Shown: positions 1-8,044 of the stretch, piece after piece
Numbering within the stretch: the first letter of the stretch is position 1
Layout of the letters: each line of letters starts with the position of its first letter
Origin: Akkermansiaceae bacterium UBA4589
GTDB taxonomy: Bacteria > Verrucomicrobiota > Verrucomicrobiia > Verrucomicrobiales > Akkermansiaceae
Reading direction: 5' to 3'
NCBI GenBank assembly: GCA_002387565.1
Contig: DGJT01000011.1
Span: 1 to 29,809, forward strand
DNA length: 29,809 nucleotides
The notes under the pieces: generated by a model
The model's input: only the letters and a program-made list of their open reading frames with translations
The model's database searches: none
What the model was told of the DNA's origin: nothing
Translations under genes and position numbers: made by a program

Positions 1-150
1 GGCAAACACAGAAACTGGTGCATGCCCCTTGAGTAAAAGGTGCCTAAAGTAAGCGTCGCTAATGCTCGATTTATCATGACTGTTTTTATCATGAGAGTGA
101 GCCTCTACCGCAGTGGTTGACTCAGGTGCAGGGTTTGTTGATTCAGACAT
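1..150 (-). CDS. Partial CDS, N-terminal 50 residues of an unidentified protein
   Basis: A leftward reading frame opens with ATG (complement of 148-150) and stays open to the window edge, giving 50 residues. The first 28 or so are rich in Ser, Thr, Pro, His and Asp and look disordered. From about residue 29 the sequence becomes helix-like, with a segment reading SDAYFRHLLLKG. The upstream side is an AT-rich spacer shared with the tRNA-Gly pair, and no Shine-Dalgarno is visible, as elsewhere here. The short ordered part reminded me of the start of some TetR-like regulators, but it is too little to name. The rest lies outside the window. Confidence 0.55.
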   Translation of the reverse strand, partial: MSESTNPAPESTTAVEAHSHDKNSHDKSSISDAYFRHLLLKGHAPVSVFA

Positions 151-328
151 AATAGGATATTAGCATTATTCAAATAAAGAGGGAAATATAATCCTTAGAA
201 TAAACGTGCTTCAGATAATAAAGTGTCTAAATAGTTTTTATCTTGTACTGTTATTATTTTTACAAAAAGTATGATTTTTTCCTTGCGTGATTTAAGGATA
301 GCAGTTATTTCTCTCCCACGCATTTTTT

Positions 329-403
329 GCGGGTGTAGCTCAGTGGTAGAGCGCGACCTTGCCAAGGTCGATGTCGAGAGTTCGAATCTCTTCACCCGCT
401 CCA
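329..403 (+). tRNA. tRNA-Gly (GCC), copy 1
   Basis: A 75-nt cloverleaf. The acceptor stem GCGGGTG pairs with CACCCGC, followed by discriminator T and an encoded CCA. The D arm, the anticodon stem CGACC/GGTCG with loop TTGCCAA (anticodon GCC) and the T loop TTCGAATC are all intact. It is identical over its full length to the copy 43 bp downstream. A weak promoter-like pair (TTGCGT at 283-288, TTATTT at 305-310) lies at a reasonable distance upstream but is not convincing. Confidence 0.97.
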
Positions 404-446
404 TTTTTTTAATTATTTTAATTGAAATTATGGTGCAAAATTATCT

Positions 447-521
447 GCGGGTGTAGCTCAGTGGTAGAGCGCGACCTTGCCAAGGTCGATGTCGAGAGTT
501 CGAATCTCTTCACCCGCTCCA
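447..521 (+). tRNA. tRNA-Gly (GCC), copy 2
   Basis: An exact second copy of the tRNA-Gly at 329-403, with the same anticodon GCC and an encoded CCA. The two are separated by 43 bp of AT-rich sequence without an obvious separate promoter, so they are probably processed from one transcript. A run of T (about 524-529) follows this copy and could help end transcription, but the inverted repeat around it is purely AT-rich and weak. Confidence 0.97.
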
Positions 522-612
522 TCTTTTTTAGATAAATAAGAAAGATAAAAAAGCTATAGTATTTATTAATTTTCCGTGCTTTTCGTGTGTTCTGTGGTTA
601 GTTTCTCTGTGT

Positions 613-1527
613 ATGAAAATTTCCTCGCGTTTGCTGCCGTTTGCGGTGTTGTTAGTATCCATGTTGTGGGGGAGTGCCTTTCCTGCGATTAAGGGGATTT
701 ACGCACAGTGGGAGATGTTGGGCGTGGAGCAGACCATGGAAAATCGTTTGTTGCTAGCTGGTTTAAGGTTTGCTGTAGCTGGTTTAATCCTGTTGTTTTT
801 AGCCAAACAACCGCTCAAGGATTTTAAAGCGGCACCTAAATGGCATCTGCTAGGCTTTGCTCTGGGGCAAACCTACTTTCAATATATTTTGTTCTATACG
901 GGGCTTTCTGTGTCTAGTGCTGTCCTAGGTGGTTTATTGACAGGGTTAGGTAGTATTTGGTGGTTGTTATTAGCGCCATTGATGCTCAAGACTCCTTGGC
1001 CGACCTTAAAGCAATGGGTCTTGATTAGCTTAGCTTTTATCGGCGTTATTATAGCGGTTTATCGCCCAGGGGCAGGGAGTGGTAATCCTGTAATGGGTGC
1101 TACTTTGTTTGCTGGTTGTACACTTAGTGGGGCTTTAGGGTTAATCATCCTCAATAAAGTGCTCAAAACAATGGGAGCGAAATCTGCAACAGGTTGGGGC
1201 TTGCTCATTGGTGGGGTTTTACTAACTCTGACTGGTTTTCAGGCTTGGGGCGATTTAGCTCAATTATTCCCACCTAAGGTGATTGGTTATTCTATTTACC
1301 TCGTGATGGTATCTGCAGTGGGATTTAGCGTATGGAATTATCTAACTAGCTTGTTTTCAGTTAATTTATTAGCTGGCTATAGGTTTTTTATCCCTGTTTG
1401 TGCTGTGGTGCTCTCTACCTTATTAGTAGAAGGGGAAAGTCCTGGGGTGGGTATTTGGCTTGGTGGGAGTTTAGTTGTTATCTCGCTGATTATTTTGCAT
1501 AGAGAGCAACATTCAGCTGATAAGTGA
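613..1527 (+). CDS. EamA/DMT-family membrane transporter
   Basis: The 304-residue protein is almost entirely hydrophobic with about ten membrane segments, the typical size and layout of the drug/metabolite transporter (EamA, RhaT-like) superfamily. Each half of about 140 residues begins with a helix carrying small residues and W/G motifs (WGSAFPAIKG near residue 19 in the first half). It probably exports or takes up a small organic solute across the inner membrane; the substrate cannot be read from sequence. The chosen ATG follows GTTTCTCTGTGT, with no Shine-Dalgarno. It stands alone between the tRNA-Gly pair and ptsI, with 85 bp to the ptsI start. The Lys/Arg-rich C-terminus should be cytoplasmic. 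Confidence 0.85.
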   Translation: MKISSRLLPFAVLLVSMLWGSAFPAIKGIYAQWEMLGVEQTMENRLLLAGLRFAVAGLILLFLAKQPLKDFKAAPKWHLLGFALGQTYFQYILFYTGLSVSSAVLGGLLTGLGSIWWLLLAPLMLKTPWPTLKQWVLISLAFIGVIIAVYRPGAGSGNPVMGATLFAGCTLSGALGLIILNKVLKTMGAKSATGWGLLIGGVLLTLTGFQAWGDLAQLFPPKVIGYSIYLVMVSAVGFSVWNYLTSLFSVNLLAGYRFFIPVCAVVLSTLLVEGESPGVGIWLGGSLVVISLIILHREQHSADK

Positions 1528-1612
1528 AAGAAGGCTAAAAATATCAAAGCTTGATATTTAGTCATTTCTTGATAGTTTGCCACTGGTTGAGAACTCAAAA
1601 ATAATAATTTTA

Positions 1613-3394
1613 ATGAACGTAGCTAAAGTAGTTGAAGAACAAGTGTTTCAGGGACAAGGAGTGTCTCCTGGAATTGCCTTTGCCTACCTGCGTGCTGTTG
1701 AAGATGAAACCTGGGAGAGACCGAGCCTCTATAGAATTAGTGAGCAAGAAGTCGCCTCTGAACAGCGTCGCTTTAAAAAGGCTATTGAGCGTACAATCAC
1801 CGAGCTAGAACAAGTTACTGAAGAATTAGCTGATTTTTCAGGTCAAGAAGAGTCGGCAATCTTTGAGGTACACAAATTGCTCTTAGAGGATACTAAGCTC
1901 ATTAATCAAGTTATTACGGGTATTGAAGACAGACAGCAGAATGCTGAGTATGTTTTCTATGCTGTGGTTCACAACTATACCGAAGCGTTTAAAAAGACGA
2001 ACGATAAGTTTCTTCAAGATAAAGCTGCCGACATGGTGGATATTGGCACACGTGTGTTGAAAAACTTCACACCTGATAAATCACCACATGAACATTTAGA
2101 TGAAGAGGGTGATGATATTATACTGGTGGCTTATGATTTGACGCCTTCACAAGCTATTCTGATTCAAAACTACCCCATTAAGGCTTTTGTCGCTGAGCAA
2201 GGTAGTGGTACTTCACATGCTGCTATTCTGGCTAAAACCTTTGATATTCCTTTTGTTGTGGGTATTGATAATGTGCAGACTCATTTTACATCTTTGAGTT
2301 TTGCGATTGTGGATGGGGATAGTGGTAAGGTGATTGTCAATCCAACACAAGAGACCATCGCTACTTACAAGGCGCTGCAAAAAAACAAAGATAAAGCACG
2401 TGCTAAACTGCAAAAAATCAAAGATAAAAAGAGCCAAACCAAGGATGGTGTAGAGCTTGTTTTGTCAGCCAATATTGAATTTGAGGAAGATATTGAACAC
2501 GTCCTTAATTCTGGTGCTCAAGGTGTAGGGCTCTTGCGTAGTGAGTTTTTCTTGTTACAGAATCAACGTGTGATTCCTAATGAGGAAAAGCAATTGAGTT
2601 TCTATGCGGGTCTAGCTGAGCAGTTAACTCCTGAAACTATTACGATTAGAACGCTTGATGCTGGAGGTGATAAATTACCTGCTGTGGCTAATTTAAAATC
2701 AGAAGCTAATCCATTCCTTGGATGGCGTGGGATTCGTGTATCTCTAGATCATCAAGATTTGTTTAAGCAGCAGGTTAAAGCTATTTTAAGAACGAGTTTA
2801 ACAGGACGAGTTAAGATGATGTTCCCACTTATTTCTCATTGGGAGCAGCTCATGGACTGCAAGCAAATTGTTGAGCAGTGTAAGCAGGAGCTTAAAAATG
2901 AGGGCATAGAACTGCCTTATGAAGTACCTATAGGTATGATGGTTGAGGTGCCATCTGCAGTCATGATGATTGAAGAAATGGCAAATGAGGTCGATTTCTT
3001 CTCCATTGGGAGTAATGATTTGATTCAATACACCACGGCTGTAGATAGAGGTAACTCTAAAGTAGCTCATCTCTATCAATCAGCTCATCCAGCTATTTTG
3101 CGAATGATAGATAAGACGGTCAAAGCTGGTATCCAATCAGGCATACCTACGAGTATGTGTGGTGAGATGGCTGGTAATCTTAATTTATTGCCTTTAGTGT
3201 TAGGTTTAGGAGTGGATGAATTATCCGTAAGCCCTAATACAATTCTCAAAGTAAAAGCCGCTATTGCCTCATTAGATATGCAAGATTGCAAAAACCTAGT
3301 GAAGCAAGCTCTCACTATGCACGACGGCACGAGCATTTATGAAATGAGTAACAAAATGGCAACCGCTAGTTATCCTAAGTGGCTCTTAGTTTAA
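1613..3394 (+). CDS. ptsI: Phosphoenolpyruvate-protein phosphotransferase (PTS enzyme I)
   Basis: Enzyme I transfers phosphate from phosphoenolpyruvate to HPr at the head of the sugar phosphotransferase system. The 593-residue protein has the N-terminal HPr-binding helical domain, the phospho-histidine domain with GTSHAAILAK (active His202) and the C-terminal PEP-binding barrel, with LLRSEF, a DAGGDK segment and the active-site Cys in SMCGEMAG. There is no GAF domain, so it is ptsI and not the nitrogen-type ptsP. The frame is open back to a TTG at 1577, but the ATG at 1613 fits the family N-terminus (a GQGVSPGIA motif soon after) and the usual length near 575. No HPr or sugar-specific EII gene is in the window, so its partners must be elsewhere. 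In genomes with few EII genes this enzyme often serves regulation. Confidence 0.95.
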   Translation: MNVAKVVEEQVFQGQGVSPGIAFAYLRAVEDETWERPSLYRISEQEVASEQRRFKKAIERTITELEQVTEELADFSGQEESAIFEVHKLLLEDTKLINQVITGIEDRQQNAEYVFYAVVHNYTEAFKKTNDKFLQDKAADMVDIGTRVLKNFTPDKSPHEHLDEEGDDIILVAYDLTPSQAILIQNYPIKAFVAEQGSGTSHAAILAKTFDIPFVVGIDNVQTHFTSLSFAIVDGDSGKVIVNPTQETIATYKALQKNKDKARAKLQKIKDKKSQTKDGVELVLSANIEFEEDIEHVLNSGAQGVGLLRSEFFLLQNQRVIPNEEKQLSFYAGLAEQLTPETITIRTLDAGGDKLPAVANLKSEANPFLGWRGIRVSLDHQDLFKQQVKAILRTSLTGRVKMMFPLISHWEQLMDCKQIVEQCKQELKNEGIELPYEVPIGMMVEVPSAVMMIEEMANEVDFFSIGSNDLIQYTTAVDRGNSKVAHLYQSAHPAILRMIDKTVKAGIQSGIPTSMCGEMAGNLNLLPLVLGLGVDELSVSPNTILKVKAAIASLDMQDCKNLVKQALTMHDGTSIYEMSNKMATASYPKWLLV

Positions 3395-3490
3395 GGAAAC
3401 TGTTGTCAGTCCTTTAAACCAGAGCTGCCTTTAGCTCCTTTACGGCTATTTTTACTTTACGTTTTTTGTTTTTACCTTTTTACTTCGATT

Positions 3491-3970
3491 ATGGATCCAT
3501 TAATCACATTACTTCGTTCTAATGCGGGTTATTCTCATGAACAGCTTGCTGAATACTTATCACTCACTCCTCAAGAAGTAGCCGCTAAAATTAAGCAGCT
3601 TGAGGAGCAAGGTGTTATCTTGGGGCATGCCTGTGTGATTAATCCTGAAAAGCTGTCAAAAGAGCATGCGCGTGCTTACATCGAGGTTAAAGTGACGCCT
3701 GAACGTGGAGGTGGATTCGATAGAGTTGGTGAGAGAATTGCTAGATTTGATCAAGTCAGAAGCTGCATGGTGCTCGCTGGAGCCTACGATTTATTAGTCG
3801 TGGTCGAAGGCTCTCATATTCGTGATATCGCTCAATTTGTCACTGAAAAACTCAGCACTTTAGACGGAGTTATTTCTACAGCTACTCATTTTCACCTCAA
3901 AAGTTACAAAGAAGCAGGCATTAAGTTTTCTTCTGAGCCTGCTCTTGAGAGAATGTCTGTTAGTCCATAA
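3491..3970 (+). CDS. Lrp/AsnC-family transcriptional regulator
   Basis: A 159-residue protein with an N-terminal winged helix-turn-helix (residues about 1-55, including EQLAEYLSLTPQEVAAKIKQ) and a C-terminal ligand-binding RAM/AsnC domain (about 60-145, with IEVKVTPERGG and a GAYDLLVVVEG core). These feast/famine regulators form octamers or larger and respond to amino acids. The gene lies 11 bp upstream of a PLP aminotransferase, and that aminotransferase is its most likely target and possibly the source of its effector. The start ATG follows a run of T-rich sequence with no ribosome binding site. Its specific amino acid ligand cannot be told from sequence. Confidence 0.88.
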   Translation: MDPLITLLRSNAGYSHEQLAEYLSLTPQEVAAKIKQLEEQGVILGHACVINPEKLSKEHARAYIEVKVTPERGGGFDRVGERIARFDQVRSCMVLAGAYDLLVVVEGSHIRDIAQFVTEKLSTLDGVISTATHFHLKSYKEAGIKFSSEPALERMSVSP

Positions 3971-3981
3971 AAATATTAGTG

Positions 3982-5175
3982 ATGGACTATCAATCTAAAT
4001 TAAACCAAGAGGTGGTTTCTCTACCTAAATCTGGGATTCGCGAATTTTTTGAATTGGTGAATAATAGCTCAGATATTATTTCATTAGGTGTTGGTGAACC
4101 TGATTGCCCTGCACCTTGGGATGTGCGTGAAGCAGCTATTTATTCACTAGAGAGAGGGGAGACGAGTTATACTTCTAACCTCGGTTTGCTAGAGCTACGT
4201 AAAGCAATCAGTCACTATGTAGAGGAAGAGGCTGATATTGCCTACCGTGCAGAAGATGAAATTATTATTACAGTAGGTGTTTCTGAAGCTTTTGATTTGG
4301 CTCTACGTGCTTTGGTGAATGAAGGTGACGAGGTGATCTACCATGAGCCGTGTTATGTATCATATAGTCCTAGTATTGTGATGGCCAAGGGTGTTCCTGT
4401 CGGCATTCAAACCAAGATTGAAGATGAGTTTGAACTCACTCCAGAGGCTCTAGAGGCTGTCATCACTCCTAAGAGTAAGATTCTCATTCTCAATTTCCCT
4501 ACTAATCCTACTGGTGCGGTGCTTTCAAAGGAGAGTCTCGAAGGTATTGCTAAATTAGCTATTAAGCATGATTTAATTGTATTTACTGATGAAATCTATC
4601 GTGAGCTCTATTACTCAGAGGAACAGGCTGATGGCTCTATTGAACCATTGCTATCGATTGCTTCGCTAGAGGACATGAAGGAACGCACTATCTTTTTACA
4701 TGGCTTTTCTAAAGCTTTTGCGATGACTGGCTTCCGTCTTGGTTTTGCTTGTGCTCCAGCCCCTATTACTGATGCGATGATGAAAATCCATCAATACAGT
4801 ATGCTGTGTGCTCCTATCATGAGCCAAAGAGCAGCTATCGAGGCGCTTAAAGGTGGTCGTAAGCTCATTGCGCCTATGAAACAACGTTATAGCTCGCGCC
4901 GTAACTTTATGGTGCAGGCTTTTCATGATATGGGATTGGAATGTGTCTTGCCTGAGGGTGCTTTCTATGCGTTTCCTAAAGTAAGTTCAACAGGGTTAAC
5001 TGGCAAAGAGTTTGCCTTGAAATTTTTAGAAGAATATCGAGTCGCTGTAGTTCCAGGTGAGGCTTTTGGTGAAGCTGGTCAGGATTACATCCGTTGTTGT
5101 TATGCAGAAAGCATGGATGTCATTAAAGAGGCCTTAGACAGGATGAAGCAATTTGTAGAAAAACTACACTCATAA
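3982..5175 (+). CDS. PLP-dependent aminotransferase, class I/II
   Basis: A 397-residue fold-type I aminotransferase. It shows the SYTSNLGLLELR segment, the NFPTNPTG motif (Asn175), FTDEIY (Asp203 to the PLP pyridine nitrogen), the PLP-binding lysine in HGFSKAFAMTG (Lys244) and a C-terminal arginine that would hold the substrate carboxylate (in DYIRCCY). This is the aspartate/alanine/aromatic aminotransferase group and the substrate is not determined. A GTG at 3979 precedes the ATG at 3982; the ATG is preferred because the window's genes favour ATG. It lies 11 bp after the Lrp-type regulator and 9 bp before a HAD phosphatase, so the three are probably one operon acting on amino acid metabolism. 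Confidence 0.9.
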   Translation: MDYQSKLNQEVVSLPKSGIREFFELVNNSSDIISLGVGEPDCPAPWDVREAAIYSLERGETSYTSNLGLLELRKAISHYVEEEADIAYRAEDEIIITVGVSEAFDLALRALVNEGDEVIYHEPCYVSYSPSIVMAKGVPVGIQTKIEDEFELTPEALEAVITPKSKILILNFPTNPTGAVLSKESLEGIAKLAIKHDLIVFTDEIYRELYYSEEQADGSIEPLLSIASLEDMKERTIFLHGFSKAFAMTGFRLGFACAPAPITDAMMKIHQYSMLCAPIMSQRAAIEALKGGRKLIAPMKQRYSSRRNFMVQAFHDMGLECVLPEGAFYAFPKVSSTGLTGKEFALKFLEEYRVAVVPGEAFGEAGQDYIRCCYAESMDVIKEALDRMKQFVEKLHS

Positions 5176-5184
5176 TCAAAAATA

Positions 5185-5829
5185 ATGGCTAAGAAAAAAC
5201 GTAATTATAAAGTCATTCTTTTTGATTTTGATGGAACCCTTGCTGATACTATTGAATTAGTACGTATGGTTTCCAATGAATTAGCTGAAATTTATCACTT
5301 TAAAAAGGTAGAGCCAGAAGAAGTCAGTGTACTTAAAAACTTAGACCTCAAAGGGTTCACCAAGTATTTAGGTATCAAAAACCGTTATTTACCTATTATC
5401 TTAACTAAAGGGCAGTTACTGTTTAGGCGTCATTTGGCTGATATAGAACTCTTTGCTCATATGCGAGAAGTGTTAAGTGAATTGAAAAGCAAAGGCTTTC
5501 AATTAGGAATTTTGACATCTAATGATGGGCATAACGTGAGTCACTTTTTAGAGCAGAATAATTTAAAGGAAAATTTTGATTTCATTTATGCTGGCGCTAA
5601 ATTGGGCGGTAAAGCTCACCATTTGAGAAAGATTTGCAAACGCCATAAACTCAAGCGCAAAGAATTACTCTATGTAGGAGACGAAATCAGAGATGTTAAA
5701 GCATCGCATCGTGCTCGTGTCGATATTGCTGCCGTGAGCTGGGGCTTTAATACGCAAGAAAAACTAGAAAAATTAAAACCTAAATTTTTACTTACAGAAC
5801 CTCAACAGTTATTAGAAGCATTAAGCTAA
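5185..5829 (+). CDS. HAD-superfamily hydrolase, phosphoglycolate-phosphatase-like
   Basis: A 214-residue haloacid-dehalogenase-type phosphatase with all four motifs: DFDGTL (nucleophile Asp14, acid Asp16), LTSND (Thr111/Ser112), Lys143 in the third motif, and VGDEIRD (Asp166, Asp170) for magnesium. A helical cap of about 70 residues follows motif I, as in subfamily IA (Gph-like). It starts with a basic stretch MAKKKRN and is only 9 bp behind the aminotransferase, so it is likely co-transcribed. The substrate is unknown: repair of 2-phosphoglycolate or dephosphorylation of an intermediate linked to the transaminase are both possible. Confidence 0.87.
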   Translation: MAKKKRNYKVILFDFDGTLADTIELVRMVSNELAEIYHFKKVEPEEVSVLKNLDLKGFTKYLGIKNRYLPIILTKGQLLFRRHLADIELFAHMREVLSELKSKGFQLGILTSNDGHNVSHFLEQNNLKENFDFIYAGAKLGGKAHHLRKICKRHKLKRKELLYVGDEIRDVKASHRARVDIAAVSWGFNTQEKLEKLKPKFLLTEPQQLLEALS

Positions 5830-5879
5830 AGAATTAAACACACAGACCACAAATTCCCATATACACACCTTTTATAGAT

Positions 5880-6914
5880 ATGCAAAAATTTTTATGCTTA
5901 GATGGAGGAGGTATACGCGGCTACTTAACCGCCTGTATTTTAGAAAAAATACAACACAAGTTACCTAATCCTAATAATAAAGATTTAACCAAAGAAAATA
6001 ATTTGGTTGATTACTTTGATGTGATTACAGGTACTTCAACAGGAAGTATCTTGGCCGCTGCTATTAGTTGTAATCGTTCTATTTCTGAAGTTAAAAGCCT
6101 TTATGAGAAAGAAGGGCATGAATTCTTTCCACATAATGATGCTCAACTAGGAGATAAATTTGGAGTCAAAGAAGTGATTCAAGGCAAGGTTAAGCACGCC
6201 AACTCAGGGTTAGAGAATGTGCTCAAGCGTCAATTTTCTCATGCCGATGGCTCGCTCATCAAAATGAAAGACTTACAAAAGAAGACGCTGATTCAGAGTT
6301 ATAATAATACAGCCAAAAAGGGCATTATTTTTGATTCCACTTCTCAAGACGAGAGTATGGCTAATTTAGAATTGTGGCAGGTAGTCAAGTCGTCTTGCTC
6401 TGCGCCTGGGTATTTTGACCCTCATCAATTAGAGTATGCGGGAGTTGCCAGTGAAATGATAGATGGCGGAGTTTTTGCTAATAATCCTACTTTGGTAGGC
6501 ATAGCAAAATCACTTTTTAAAGATACTGTGATTCACTGCTTATCTGTGGGAACCAGTGAAAAGAATATGCATAAAGAGGGGGTGAAGCGTTTTAAAAGCT
6601 CCTCTGGCTTATGGTCTTTAGGTATGGATATATTTGCTAATACCATGAGTCGTATTCCTCATCATACGGCACAGTTTCTTATGTGGCTGTTTGCTAAAAA
6701 GAAATCTACCTATCTTAGATTTCAAATTGTGACAGATGAGTCTATGGATATTGATGACGCATCTCCAGCAGCATTTGCCAAAATGAGGCAGATTGCAGAT
6801 GAGTATTTAAGAAATTTTGTTTCTAATAAAAAACTTCACAAACAACATAAAATACACGGCTTCCTCTATAGTCAAAATATGAGGATACTTAAACGTTGGG
6901 ATCGCGAAGATTAG
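5880..6914 (+). CDS. Patatin-like phospholipase
   Basis: A 344-residue patatin-fold acyl hydrolase. The oxyanion-hole motif DGGGIRG is at residues 8-14, the nucleophile elbow GTSTG at 51-55 (Ser53) and the second catalytic residue in IDGGVFANNP (Asp195), so the Ser/Asp dyad is intact. There is no signal peptide or membrane segment, so a cytosolic enzyme acting on the inner face of membranes is likely. The compact single-domain build resembles bacterial patatins of the CapV type used in CBASS defence, but no CD-NTase, ubiquitin-like or other CBASS gene lies beside it. Its neighbours are a HAD phosphatase 50 bp upstream and surA 117 bp downstream. It is probably a stand-alone lipase, and its lipid target is unknown. 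Confidence 0.9.
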   Translation: MQKFLCLDGGGIRGYLTACILEKIQHKLPNPNNKDLTKENNLVDYFDVITGTSTGSILAAAISCNRSISEVKSLYEKEGHEFFPHNDAQLGDKFGVKEVIQGKVKHANSGLENVLKRQFSHADGSLIKMKDLQKKTLIQSYNNTAKKGIIFDSTSQDESMANLELWQVVKSSCSAPGYFDPHQLEYAGVASEMIDGGVFANNPTLVGIAKSLFKDTVIHCLSVGTSEKNMHKEGVKRFKSSSGLWSLGMDIFANTMSRIPHHTAQFLMWLFAKKKSTYLRFQIVTDESMDIDDASPAAFAKMRQIADEYLRNFVSNKKLHKQHKIHGFLYSQNMRILKRWDRED

Positions 6915-7031
6915 AACTTACGCACAGTAAAAAAAGCCAACAAAACTAGGATAAGTAGATAAAAAGTCTTGGTTTTATCGTTGATAACCTTTAGAAACTT
7001 TCAACCATTTTTATCCCTTTATTTTATCATA

Positions 7032-8027
7032 ATGAAAACACATAAAAACACTGTTTTAATGAGCTTATTATTGAGTACAGTTATGTGCTTTCAAGCTGCT
7101 TTCGCTGAATTTCAAATTAATCGCGTAGTAGCTATCGTTAATGGTAAAATCATCACTCAAAGTGAATTAGAGATGATTATGCTTCCTCAGGTACGTATTC
7201 TTTTCCAAAAATACCCTAACCAAGGTTCTCAATTTCAAGAAGAGTTTAAAGAGATACAAAAACAAACTTTAGAAGTCTTAATCGAGGAAAAACTGATTTT
7301 AGATGAGTTTGATAATTTAGGTGGTCAAATTCCTGAAATAGCGATCAAAAATGCAATTAGTGATGAAATCGAGGATATTTACAAAGGTGATGAGAGTCAG
7401 TTTTATGCCAAGCTAAAAGACAGTAAATTAACCTTAGAAAGCTACGAAAAAATCATTTACAAACGTATTGCTGTTCAAGCTCTCAAGTCACAACAGATGA
7501 ACAAAATTTCACCACTCACTCCTGATGAATTGAGTGCTGAGTATCGTTTACTTAAATCAGAGCTTAGAGATGTAGCAGAGGATCAGGCTCAATTTGATAA
7601 AATCTATATACCAAAGCCCAATCAATATAACCCGAACTTATCAGCCCAAGCTCAACAACAAAAAGCTCAAGAGGTGATAGACAAACTTGAGCAAGGAGAA
7701 AATTTTGCTAGCTTGGCTAAGGAGTACTCTCAAGACAGTTATGCTAGTGCTGGAGGTAAATCACCTATGGTAAAGCGTAAGGATTTATCAAGAGAGTTTG
7801 GAGAACTTATATTTGATAATCCTCTCAACACAGTTATAGGACCTCTAGAAGACAAATTAGGCTATACGTTTATTAAGATTAACGAGCGCAAGTTAGCTCC
7901 ACCTATGAGCTTAAATGAGGCTAAACCTATTTTAGAGAAACAAATCTCGATTAAAAAACGTAATTCATTTTTGCAAGATTGGCTCAAACAATTACGTGAA
8001 AAAGCTGATATTAATATTAAGCTATAA
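7032..8027 (+). CDS. surA: SurA-like periplasmic chaperone / peptidyl-prolyl isomerase
   Basis: The 331-residue protein begins with a clear signal peptide (hydrophobic residues 8-20, probable cleavage after AAFA at residue 25). Then comes a SurA-type N-terminal chaperone region (VVAIVNGKIITQSEL) and one parvulin PPIase domain (about 190-280, including LAKEYSQD, GG and LGYTFIKI). E. coli SurA has two parvulin domains, so this is a shorter form. It should help outer-membrane proteins fold in the periplasm. The frame extends 21 codons further to a TTG at 6969, but the ATG at 7032 puts the signal peptide at the very N-terminus. pdxA follows after 17 bp, the same surA-pdxA order as in E. coli. Confidence 0.87.
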   Translation: MKTHKNTVLMSLLLSTVMCFQAAFAEFQINRVVAIVNGKIITQSELEMIMLPQVRILFQKYPNQGSQFQEEFKEIQKQTLEVLIEEKLILDEFDNLGGQIPEIAIKNAISDEIEDIYKGDESQFYAKLKDSKLTLESYEKIIYKRIAVQALKSQQMNKISPLTPDELSAEYRLLKSELRDVAEDQAQFDKIYIPKPNQYNPNLSAQAQQQKAQEVIDKLEQGENFASLAKEYSQDSYASAGGKSPMVKRKDLSREFGELIFDNPLNTVIGPLEDKLGYTFIKINERKLAPPMSLNEAKPILEKQISIKKRNSFLQDWLKQLREKADINIKL

Positions 8028-8044
8028 CCTTAGCTCATTAGCTT

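Noticed and set aside
1577..1612. Upstream TTG start for ptsI adding 12 residues
   Set aside because: The ATG at 1613 fits the family N-terminus and length; ATG is the rule in this window. The same reasoning moved the starts of surA (7032), the M15 gene (27474) and the small membrane protein (18470).
5880..6914. CBASS defence system around the patatin
   Set aside because: No CD-NTase, E1/E2, JAB or HORMA/TRIP13 gene is beside it; neighbours are a phosphatase and surA.
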